The translations under genes were made by a program, and so were the position numbers. Below are positions 1 through 5,943 of a stretch of 6,499 nucleotides of DNA, in pieces; the stretch's first letter is position 1, and each line of letters begins with the position of its first letter. The notes under the pieces are model-generated. The model was not told the DNA's origin, ran no database searches, and saw nothing but the letters and a program-made list of their open reading frames with translations. The stretch comes from CAZWUZ01 sp964637655 [NCBI: uncultured bacterium]. GTDB lineage: Bacteria; DAOPZR01. Where the stretch lies: contig CAZWUZ010000216.1 in NCBI GenBank assembly GCA_964637655.1, positions 1 to 6,499 of the forward strand. Reading direction: 5' to 3'.

Positions 1-556
1 CCCCGCCGGCGCGCCGGATCAGGGCAATGGCCTGCGCCGCGGTCAGCACCGCCTTGGGCACAAACGCCGGCCCGTCACGCCCGATCAACCGCTCGAACGC
101 CTCGTGGATGCTGCCGACCACCCCGCGGTCGTGCAGGAAGCGCGCCAGATGCGGACGGCCGATGGCGCCACCGTTGGCGCGCGCCCAGAGTTCGTCGACG
201 GGCACGGCGATGCCGAGTTCGCCGAGTTTGGCCACCATCAGTTGCATGCGCGCTTCGCGCGCCTCGCGCAGCTGCAGCAGCGCCGCCACCAGTTCCGCGT
301 TGTTACCGTCGACGTAGTAGCCGAGGATATGCTGCTGCCCGCGCACGGTCTGCGTGCTCAGTTCGATGGCGGGGACGATTTCGATGCCGTGCCGCACCCC
401 CGCCTCGACCGCGTCAGGAAAGCCGCGTACCGTGTCGTGGTCACTGAGTCCGAGGGCGGTAAAGCCGAGGTCCTTCGCGCGCTGCACCGCCGCCTCGGGC
501 GTATAACTCCCGTCGGAATAGACCGTATGCACGTGGAGGTCGGCGTAGCGTTCCAT
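1..556 (-). CDS. PHP-domain phosphoesterase, TrpH/YciV (RNase AM) type, 3' end cut by window
   Basis: This is the N-terminal 185 residues of a metal-dependent PHP-domain phosphoesterase. Visible metal-site motifs are DLHVHTVYSDG (residues 6-16), SDHDT (38-42), Glu65 in 'PAIELST', His76 in 'QQHILGYY' and GRPHLAR (133-139). Their order and spacing match the TrpH/YciV family rather than the PHP domain of DNA polymerase III or histidinol phosphatase, because an all-helical insert (about 88-165) follows the first half of the barrel. Known members include E. coli YciV/RNase AM, a 5'-3' exonuclease acting on short RNA, and a nucleotide 3',5'-bisphosphate phosphatase. Family members are about 280-290 residues, so roughly 100 residues, including the last metal ligands, lie left of the window. 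The ATG at 556 is chosen because the DLHVHT motif begins only five codons in; two nearby upstream ATGs are out of frame. No Shine-Dalgarno is present, and the promoter would give an almost leaderless mRNA. The fold and family are secure; the exact substrate is not. Confidence 0.93.
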   Translation of the reverse strand, partial: MERYADLHVHTVYSDGSYTPEAAVQRAKDLGFTALGLSDHDTVRGFPDAVEAGVRHGIEIVPAIELSTQTVRGQQHILGYYVDGNNAELVAALLQLREAREARMQLMVAKLGELGIAVPVDELWARANGGAIGRPHLARFLHDRGVVGSIHEAFERLIGRDGPAFVPKAVLTAAQAIALIRRAGG

Positions 557-564
557 GAGCGGCC

Positions 565-593
565 ATCATACCGCCGCCCGCGCCGGTTGTCAA
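565..593 (-). promoter_or_regulatory. Near-consensus sigma70-type promoter for the PHP gene
   Basis: On the minus strand there is a perfect TTGACA (593-588), a 17-base spacer, and TATGAT (570-565), which is one mismatch from TATAAT. The predicted transcription start, six to seven bases beyond the -10, falls at about 558-559. That is only two or three bases before the ATG at 556, so the mRNA would be leaderless or nearly so. The motifs are seen directly; the start site is inferred. Confidence 0.8.
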
Positions 594-636
594 CCGCCCC
601 GGGTGCGGCAGGGCGGATGCGCGACAGGGGCAAATC

Positions 637-645
637 TGCTATACT
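637..645 (+). promoter_or_regulatory. Extended -10 promoter for the class II aldolase gene
   Basis: TGCTATACT reads as an extended -10 element (TG at 637-638, TATACT at 640-645). At the expected -35 distance (about 616-623) the sequence is GC-rich and shows no recognisable TTGACA. This is tolerable because extended -10 promoters depend less on the -35. The predicted start is at about 652, roughly three bases before the ATG at 655, again giving a nearly leaderless transcript. This promoter diverges from the PHP promoter without overlapping it. Confidence 0.55.
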
Positions 646-654
646 GAAAGCATC

Positions 655-1251
655 ATGCTGGCCCAGTTTCAGCGCCTTGGTGCCGAACTGCTGCAGTTCG
701 GCATCAACGCCTCACACTCCGGGAATATCAGCGTTCGCGCCGGCGACCGCGTGGTCATCACGCGCAGCGGGTCGATGCTGTCGCAGCTCGCCGCGGGCGA
801 CCTGGTCGAGGTGTCGCTGAGCGGCGACGAGGTGGGCGCCGCATCACGCGAACTGGTGGTGCATCGTGCCATCTACCGCGGGACCAACGCGCGCGCCATC
901 CTGCACGTGCACCCCCCGTGCACGACCATGCTCTCGCTTATCGACGACGAGATCATCCCGCTCGATTCCGAGGCCTTCCACTTCCTCAAGGCGGTGCCGG
1001 TGCTGCGCTGCAAAGAGACCATCGGCTCGCCCGAAGTGGCGGAGAAACTGCCGCCGGTGCTCGCCCGCCACGGGAAGATTGCCGTACTCGCCACGCACGG
1101 CAGTTTCGCCATCGGCGACTGTCTCGAAGACGCCTACTTGTGGACAACGACGCTCGAACGCGCCGCCCACCTCATCTACCTGACCAAAACCTTCGACGCC
1201 GGCGCCTACCAGCGGGCGCGCCGGCTCATGCAGCAGAAACTGCGCCGGTAG
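655..1251 (+). CDS. Class II aldolase/adducin-family protein
   Basis: This 198-residue protein is a complete class II aldolase fold, close to the usual 200-220 residues. Motifs line up with L-fuculose-phosphate aldolase: the GNISVR phosphate-binding loop (23-28), 'TRSGSML' (36-42), catalytic-type Glu66 in 'SRELVVH' (equivalent to Glu73 of FucA), and three zinc ligands, His84 and His86 in 'HVHPPC' and His148 in 'THGSFAIG'. These enzymes typically carry out zinc-dependent retro-aldol cleavage or epimerisation of sugar phosphates, for example fuculose-, ribulose- or methylthioribulose-phosphate, in the cytoplasm. The sequence has no feature that picks one substrate, so no symbol is given. The ATG at 655 is supported by the extended -10 just upstream and by the normal distance to GNIS; no Shine-Dalgarno is seen. 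It is followed after six bases by a metallo-beta-lactamase-fold gene in the same frame, suggesting one transcript. A role as a non-enzymatic adducin-like protein is unlikely because all metal ligands are kept. Confidence 0.92.
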   Translation: MLAQFQRLGAELLQFGINASHSGNISVRAGDRVVITRSGSMLSQLAAGDLVEVSLSGDEVGAASRELVVHRAIYRGTNARAILHVHPPCTTMLSLIDDEIIPLDSEAFHFLKAVPVLRCKETIGSPEVAEKLPPVLARHGKIAVLATHGSFAIGDCLEDAYLWTTTLERAAHLIYLTKTFDAGAYQRARRLMQQKLRR

Positions 1252-1257
1252 GCACCC

Positions 1258-2628
1258 GTGCTGCGCGAACCGTGGGATGTCACCCCGCTGCCGGCGGAAC
1301 AGCGGACGCGGGTGGCGGCCTGCTACCCGCGCGCGCTGGCCGACCTGAAAAAGGCGGCCGCGGAAGCCGGGTACCGCAGCACCCCCGTTTATCCCTGCCC
1401 CGACGAGGATTACACCCACTGTCTCTATTTCCTGCATGTGTCTGCCCCGTTCACCCAGTGGGTCGAGGCCTACCTGCAGCATCTGGCCGCGCTGCCCGAT
1501 GACCCCACTCCGGCCGTGACGGCGGAAAGCACGCCGGCCATCGTACTTGCTCCCGCCCCGCGCGGCCTCCCCCTGAAAGGGATTCTCACCGCCGCGGCTG
1601 TAGCTGCCTGCCTGCTGCTCGCCTTCGCCTACTGGCACGGCTGGCTCGAGACGGGCGCCAGTGCAGGGCAGCGCGCCGCACTCACCGGCTTCCACACCAG
1701 CCTTGCCGGAGCGCTGGCGGCACCTGAGCGGGAACCGGCTGACGGCGGGTCAGCGGTCCCGGCGACAGCACCCGACCGGCCCGCACGCCCGGAACCGGCA
1801 CCGGTCGCACCGGAACCGGAACCGGTTCCCGCGCCGGCATCGGCCGTCGTCACCGGCAATGCCCGGCTGACCCTCTGGGTGGTTGATGTCGGGCAGGGGG
1901 ACGGGCTCATCCTGCGCTATCCCAACGGCGCCTTTGTCGTCGTCGATGCCAACCGCAATGCCGCGCCGAAAATGCGGGAGATTCTCACCGCCGAAGGGTG
2001 CAGCCGCCTGGCGGCCATGGTCATGACCCACGCGCACAGCGACCATCTCGGCGACCTGGCCGACCTGCTGCCGCGCTACCGCACCGCGCAGTTCCTCGAC
2101 CCGGCCTTCCCGCATACCAGCAGCGGCTACCGCCGCCTGCTCGAAGCGGTGCGCCGGGCCAGTGTCCCCTACGTCACCCCACAGTCCGGGCAGCAGTTCG
2201 CCTGGGACCCGCGCGTGCGCACCACCGTACTCTCCGCCGGCTGCCCGCCGAATGACGACAACATCAACAACTCCTCCATCGTGCTCCACCTGCAGTTCGG
2301 CAGCACCACGTTCCTGCTCATGGGCGATGCGGAAACCCCCGTTGAAAACGTGCTGCTCGCCCGCTATCCCGGACGTCTGCGCGCCGATGTGCTCAAGGCG
2401 GGGCATCACGGGTCGGCCACCTCGTCGAGCGCGCCCTTCCTCGCCGCCGTGCAGCCGCGTCACGCGGTCATCTCCTGCGGCGAAGGCAACTCCTTTGGCC
2501 ACCCGCACGACAAGACCCTGCGCGCACTCGCTGCTGCCGGCACAACGGTCTGGCGCACCGACCGCCACAGCACGGTCATGGCCGTCAGCGACGGCACCCG
2601 CGTCGCCATCACCCCCGCCCGCCCCTGA
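1258..2628 (+). CDS. Membrane-anchored ComEC/Rec2-like metallo-beta-lactamase-fold hydrolase
   Basis: This 456-residue protein has three parts. Residues 1-90 are an unrecognised soluble region containing three cysteines (22, 47, 55). One transmembrane helix lies at about 108-127, preceded by Arg102/Lys107, which favours an N-inside, C-outside topology. A Pro/Ala/Glu-rich linker (about 155-198) leads to a metallo-beta-lactamase domain (203-456). That domain has DVGQGD (210-215), THAHSDH (257-263), 'NNSSIVL' (337-343), GDAE (356-359), KAGHHGS (380-386), FGHPH (413-417) and a terminal RTD (433-435). This motif set is that of the C-terminal domain of the DNA-uptake channel ComEC, but the competence channel itself is absent. 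Such free-standing domains are usually annotated as hydrolases and are suspected nucleases or phosphodiesterases. The start is GTG at 1258, because a TAG lies in frame three codons upstream; a weak AGG sits five bases before it. It is probably co-transcribed with the aldolase. The fold is secure, the substrate unknown. Confidence 0.9.
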   Translation: MLREPWDVTPLPAEQRTRVAACYPRALADLKKAAAEAGYRSTPVYPCPDEDYTHCLYFLHVSAPFTQWVEAYLQHLAALPDDPTPAVTAESTPAIVLAPAPRGLPLKGILTAAAVAACLLLAFAYWHGWLETGASAGQRAALTGFHTSLAGALAAPEREPADGGSAVPATAPDRPARPEPAPVAPEPEPVPAPASAVVTGNARLTLWVVDVGQGDGLILRYPNGAFVVVDANRNAAPKMREILTAEGCSRLAAMVMTHAHSDHLGDLADLLPRYRTAQFLDPAFPHTSSGYRRLLEAVRRASVPYVTPQSGQQFAWDPRVRTTVLSAGCPPNDDNINNSSIVLHLQFGSTTFLLMGDAETPVENVLLARYPGRLRADVLKAGHHGSATSSSAPFLAAVQPRHAVISCGEGNSFGHPHDKTLRALAAAGTTVWRTDRHSTVMAVSDGTRVAITPARP

Positions 2629-2672
2629 CCAGCCGGCCGCACCGGAGCAGCCAGGCAAAAAGCAATTGTTTG

Positions 2673-2859
2673 ACCACGGAGTACGCGGAGCGCACGGAGA
2701 AAACCGCAACGACGTTCACCGCAGAGCACACAGAGCACGCAGAGGAAAACCGGAGAACAGCGTGGGAAGCTGGCCCTGCGGGCGGCATCACGCCACAGAC
2801 ACAACAGCAATGTTCTCAGCTGACCGCAGACGCTCCGTGTACTCCGTGTGCTCAGTGGT
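2673..2859. repeat. Nested inverted-repeat element built from 9-base 'yACrCrGAG' units
   Basis: Three blocks of three 9-base units are visible. Block A (2673-2699) reads ACCACGGAG, TACGCGGAG, CGCACGGAG. Block B (2718-2744) reads ACCGCAGAG, CACACAGAG, CACGCAGAG. Block C (2833-2859), on the opposite strand, reads ACCACTGAG, CACACGGAG, TACACGGAG. Blocks A and B are each followed by AAAACCG (with an extra G in B). Block A pairs with block C over 27 positions: 22 Watson-Crick and three G-U pairs, with two mismatches. Further inverted pairs nest inside: GAGAACA (2753-2759) with TGTTCTC (2811-2817), GCGTGG (2760-2765) with TCACGC (2788-2793), and GCCC/GGGC at 2773-2783. Similar ACCACGGAG/ACCACAGAG-type dispersed repeats occur in many environmental bacterial genomes, from my general recollection. 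The element sits between convergent genes and might act as a bidirectional transcript end, but that is inference. Confidence 0.85.
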
Positions 2860-2866
2860 AGAATGG

Positions 2867-2897
2867 TTTGCTGTGGCGGAATTTGCTTGTGGCGGAA
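2867..2897. repeat. Two-copy tandem duplication, 15/16-base unit
   Basis: TTTGCTGTGGCGGAA (2867-2881) is followed immediately by TTTGCTTGTGGCGGAA (2882-2897), which differs only by one inserted T. It lies just beyond the large inverted-repeat element and before the end of the convergent peptidase gene. It looks like a slippage duplication or the edge of the repeat element; no function is evident. Confidence 0.7.
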
Positions 2898-2902
2898 ACG
2901 GA

Positions 2903-2918
2903 GGGAGAAATCGCTCCC
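2903..2918 (-). terminator. Weak hairpin after the peptidase gene, possible terminator
   Basis: On the minus strand, 12 bases after the peptidase stop codon, GGGAG and CTCCC form a five-pair stem with a six-base loop (CGATTT). It is followed by TCCGTTTCC rather than a clean run of T. This is a poor intrinsic terminator. The larger inverted repeat further downstream may be the real transcript end. Confidence 0.35.
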
Positions 2919-2929
2919 GGGGTGGCGGG

Positions 2930-5368
2930 TCAGCGGATGATGGCGACCGGCAGCACCGCGATGGCGCCGTTCGCCTCAATTGCAATCAGGTAGATCCCGC
3001 TCGCCACCTCGGCCCCGCGCCCGTTGCGCGCGTCCCACACCGCCGTCCCGGTGCCGCTGATGCCGCTCACTTCCGCCACCTGCTGGCCGGCCACATCGTA
3101 GATGGTGATGCGCGCAGCGTTGGGCAGGTTGGTGAGGCGAATCCCGGTCATGCCGGCAACATTGCCGTCATAGGGCATGCCCGTCGCCGGGTTGCCGTCG
3201 AACGGCTTGTAGGGATTGGGAAAGACGCGCAGCAGCGACAGGTTGGGGGCCGGCGCGGTCAGGGCGGGAAAAACCCCGTAGAACGACAGGTGGGCAACAC
3301 GCACGGCAATGGTCCCGGCCGTCGCGTCCTGCCGCAGCGCTGCGGGCGTCCCGTCCGGCCATGACAGCGCGAGTCCGGGCACCTGCAGCACATCACGCCA
3401 GCGCTCCTGCTCCCCGTCAAACCAGTAGATGCGCAACGTTGCGGCCAGCGCCGGGGCGCAGGCATAGGTGAAGGTCAGCGTAATGCCGTCATAGGGCGCC
3501 GTACTGTCGCCAACGCTGTTGCCGTTGGTATCGTACACGGTCAACGCCAGCAGCGGCGCGGTCGTCGAATCGGGCGCGCCCGCCTCGCCGCGGTTGCCGC
3601 TCCCCAGCAGCAGCGCATACTCCGCCGCCGTCGGATAGCGCACCCCCAGCAGCTGGCCCGCGGCGGGCGTCGTCCAGTCGACGGTCACCGTCAGCGTGCC
3701 GCCGGCAATACCGAGGTGTGCGGTCAGCGTGTCCGTCGCCCCCTGCGGGATGGCCACCATGCTGTCGGCGGCAAGCGCGACGGTCACTACCGCCGAATCG
3801 CCCGCCGGCGCAGCCACCGGGCGGTCACTGAAATAGAGGCCGAAGACCAGCAGTCCGCTGTTGCCCGCGCTGTCGGCAGCTGCCAGCGTGCAGGTATTGA
3901 TGCCGCGGGCCAGCGTCAGCGTACCGGCAAAACTCCCGTCCGCCGCGACCGCCAGCGTGGAATCGCCCGCCACCGTGCGCAGGGTGACCAGCACCGGCGT
4001 ATCGAGTTCGTCACGCACCACGCCACGCAGTTGCTGCACCGCCGACGTGCACAGGCCCGGGGCCGGGGTCAGCAGGGTCAGCACCGGCATCGAGGTATCG
4101 GCTGAGAGAAAGTCGACAAACGCCGTATCACCGGCAAACGCAATGTTCACGATACGCAGGCCGCCCGGCAGGCCATCGTTGCGCCGCAGCGACGGGGTCG
4201 TCGTGTCGCTCAGGAAGGTCTTGCCCGTGGTGCCCGGAAACGGGTCCCCCCCGTCGTCCCACACGCTCTCGGTGCCATCCGCTTCGAGCAGTTCCACCCG
4301 CCGCGGCACACCCGCATTGAGGTTGTTGAGCGACAGCGAACCGATGCGGTCGTCACAGTGCCAGACCAGCAGCCCCTCGTTCGGCAACCACGCATCGTAA
4401 CCGCGCTGCTGCCGGTTCTCGACGAGAATATACTCACTGTCCCCGAGCACCAGTTTGACTGCCGCCGGGGTATCGCTCCACGGGCCGAGCGCATGACCCG
4501 GCGCATCCTGCCGCCACAGGGTGAGCGGGTCAAGCCACCCGAGGAAAAGTTTGCCCCATGCCGACGGATGCGCGGGGATACTGCCGGGCGTGATACCGTT
4601 CCACATCCCCTGGTCCATCAGTTCCCATTCGCCGGCCACCGGGGTGCCGGTGGCGGTGTTGTAGAGGTCAGGGAGTCCCAGCGCATGCCCGAATTCGTGC
4701 GCCCATAACCCGAGCGGCGAATCCTCCGCCACGAGGATGTACTGGCTGGCCGTCACCCCGTCGACCACCACCCCGCCCGGAATGGTGCCGCTATGCGAAA
4801 AGATGTCGCCGGCCGCCCAGGTCAGTTCCTCGCCGCTCCCCGCATGAACAATGACCAGATAGTCAAGCGTGCCGTCGGCATCGACATCATAGGGAGAGAA
4901 ATCGAACCCGGCGGCATCCGCCAGCAGCACCGCCTCCTGCGCCAGGCCGGCAATAGCCGCGTTGGCGTCGTCGAGACCGCCGGCGCTGTTGGCGCCCCAG
5001 TACGCTTTCGTCTGCGCCGAACGCAGCCAGTTCGTCGACACGGTGCCGGTCAGCGACAGCTGCCCGTAAGAGGCCTCACGCCAGTAGTGGTTGAGCGCAC
5101 CGGCAGCGGTCCCGAAGGCGAGGTTTTCATAAAAGGCCTGCGTATGCCCGCCGTCGCCGGCAGCGTCGGCAAAATCGATGCGCAGCACCGCCACGCGCGC
5201 GACTCCCGCCGGCGCGGGTGCGTAGCGCACCGCTTCCGCCCGGTCGCGCTGCCCGGACGGCAGTGCGTCCGCGGTCGCGCGGTCGCGCGGGGTGCGCGGC
5301 AGATAACGCGGCGCCGCGGTAGCCACCGTCGTGGCGGCCAGCAGCAGCAGCGTCAACAGCAGGCGCAT
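2930..5368 (-). CDS. Secreted M6-family (immune inhibitor A-like) metallopeptidase with C-terminal FlgD/sorting-like domain
   Basis: This 812-residue precursor starts with a signal peptide (Arg2, a Leu-rich core, likely cut near 'ATAA' at 16-19). The M6-type zinc peptidase domain spans about 55-425. It has the metzincin-like motif HEFGHALGLPD (224-234), with His224, His228 and catalytic Glu225, and a downstream 'GEWELMDQGMW' (246-256) typical of the family's Met-containing turn. A DVDADGTLDY stretch (161-170) resembles a calcium loop. Beta-rich Ig-like regions follow (about 426-700), with Cys440 and Cys493 a possible disulfide. The last 100 residues (713-812) match FlgD-like or type IX sorting-like ends: VFPNPYKP (715-722), 'ITIYDVAGQQV' (754-764), 'WDARNGRG' (778-785), SGIY (790-793). 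It probably digests extracellular protein at the cell surface or outside. The ATG at 5368 is chosen because the signal peptide begins there; a longer start at 5485 would add 39 Arg/Cys-rich residues inside the upstream gene. Only one base separates it from that gene's stop, implying coupling. Confidence 0.93.
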   Translation of the reverse strand: MRLLLTLLLLAATTVATAAPRYLPRTPRDRATADALPSGQRDRAEAVRYAPAPAGVARVAVLRIDFADAAGDGGHTQAFYENLAFGTAAGALNHYWREASYGQLSLTGTVSTNWLRSAQTKAYWGANSAGGLDDANAAIAGLAQEAVLLADAAGFDFSPYDVDADGTLDYLVIVHAGSGEELTWAAGDIFSHSGTIPGGVVVDGVTASQYILVAEDSPLGLWAHEFGHALGLPDLYNTATGTPVAGEWELMDQGMWNGITPGSIPAHPSAWGKLFLGWLDPLTLWRQDAPGHALGPWSDTPAAVKLVLGDSEYILVENRQQRGYDAWLPNEGLLVWHCDDRIGSLSLNNLNAGVPRRVELLEADGTESVWDDGGDPFPGTTGKTFLSDTTTPSLRRNDGLPGGLRIVNIAFAGDTAFVDFLSADTSMPVLTLLTPAPGLCTSAVQQLRGVVRDELDTPVLVTLRTVAGDSTLAVAADGSFAGTLTLARGINTCTLAAADSAGNSGLLVFGLYFSDRPVAAPAGDSAVVTVALAADSMVAIPQGATDTLTAHLGIAGGTLTVTVDWTTPAAGQLLGVRYPTAAEYALLLGSGNRGEAGAPDSTTAPLLALTVYDTNGNSVGDSTAPYDGITLTFTYACAPALAATLRIYWFDGEQERWRDVLQVPGLALSWPDGTPAALRQDATAGTIAVRVAHLSFYGVFPALTAPAPNLSLLRVFPNPYKPFDGNPATGMPYDGNVAGMTGIRLTNLPNAARITIYDVAGQQVAEVSGISGTGTAVWDARNGRGAEVASGIYLIAIEANGAIAVLPVAIIR

Positions 5369-5369
5369 G

Positions 5370-5939
5370 TCAGCGCACCAGCGCGCGCAGCGGTGCGAAC
5401 AGCGGGTCGAACGGCCCGCGCAAAGCCGCGGGAATCTCCGGCAGCTGCACCATGAGCACCAGCAGCGCCGCCCCCGCCGACACAAAATAGGCGCTGACCG
5501 TCAGCCAGGCCGCGTGCCGCCAGGTAAGCGCCCCGTAATGACGCAGGCGCGTGACGATCAGCCACAACTGCCAGCCCGCCGCCACCCAGCGCAGGTGCGG
5601 TACGGCAGCGACGAGCAGGCAGGGGGTGCTCGCCGCGAGGATGCGCGCGGCCAGCGACAGCGGCATACGGCGTCCGCTCCCCGCCGCCAGCAGCAGGGCC
5701 AGCAGCAGGAACTGCGCGAGCGCCACCGGGTAGGTGTACAGCGGACTGACGTCATAGGTGAGCCAGCGCGACAGCGACGGCAGCAGCAGAAACGCGGCGG
5801 CCAGGGAAAGCAGCTGCCAGAGCGGGAGGGCCAGCACCGCATCGCTGTGCGGGCCGGGCGCACGGAAGAGGCCGCGCAGCAGCGTGCGCGGCGTCAGCGG
5901 CAGCGGCGCGCGCCCGATGACTGCCGGCGGGCGGGCCAT
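5370..5939 (-). CDS. Polytopic membrane protein, possibly Yip1-family
   Basis: This 189-residue integral membrane protein has a short N-terminal tail ('MARPPAVIGRAPLPLTPRTLLRGLFRAPG') followed by about five hydrophobic segments, near residues 35-55, 63-83, 90-108, 110-126 and 138-162. The layout resembles bacterial Yip1-domain proteins: an amphipathic 'LLRGLFRAPG' start, about five helices, and a small protein lying beside TPR or secretion genes. No residue motif proves this, so the family call is tentative. The ATG at 5939 follows the TPR gene's TAA by four bases. Its TGA ends one base before the peptidase ATG, so all three are probably translated from one mRNA. A GGA about eight bases before the ATG is the only hint of a ribosome site. 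The product is expected in the inner membrane; whether it assists the peptidase's export or is merely co-transcribed cannot be told from sequence. Confidence 0.8.
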   Translation of the reverse strand: MARPPAVIGRAPLPLTPRTLLRGLFRAPGPHSDAVLALPLWQLLSLAAAFLLLPSLSRWLTYDVSPLYTYPVALAQFLLLALLLAAGSGRRMPLSLAARILAASTPCLLVAAVPHLRWVAAGWQLWLIVTRLRHYGALTWRHAAWLTVSAYFVSAGAALLVLMVQLPEIPAALRGPFDPLFAPLRALVR

Positions 5940-5943
5940 CAGG

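Larger units (their letters stand above)
2629..2929. other. Convergent intergenic region without a credible gene
   Basis: These 301 bases separate the stop of the plus-strand hydrolase from the stop of the minus-strand peptidase. They hold the nested 9-base-unit inverted repeat, the 15/16-base tandem duplication and the weak hairpin, each listed separately. Short open frames on both strands merely translate the repeat into Thr-Glu-rich peptides. No promoter or clean poly-T terminator was seen. Confidence 0.75.

Noticed and set aside
104-820. Plus-strand 238-residue open frame opposite the PHP gene
   Set aside because: It is antisense to conserved PHP motifs and runs through the divergent promoter region; its composition is that of a GC-rich shadow.
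844-1695. Long minus-strand open frame opposite the aldolase and hydrolase genes
   Set aside because: It is antisense to two genes with clear family motifs, and its product is Gly/Arg-rich with no recognisable domain; an artefact of high GC.
1789-1840. Repeated CCGGAA/CCGGCA-like hexamers suggesting a DNA repeat
   Set aside because: They encode the Pro/Glu/Ala linker of the membrane-anchored hydrolase, and codon bias of a low-complexity linker explains them.
2670-2861. Plus-strand open frame of 63 residues with a 'TTEYAERTEKT...AEHTEHAEE' repeat peptide
   Set aside because: It is a translation of the 9-base-unit repeat. The variable positions fall on first as well as third codon positions, so there is no sign of coding constraint, and no start signal precedes it.
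2788-2985. Minus-strand open frame containing 'TTEHTEYTER'
   Set aside because: It is the same repeat read from the inverted arm, overlapping the end of the peptidase gene; a repeat-derived artefact.
5369-5485. Longer start for the M6 peptidase, adding 39 residues
   Set aside because: The added stretch is Arg/Cys-rich, overlaps the membrane-protein gene, and would bury the clear signal peptide that begins at 5368.
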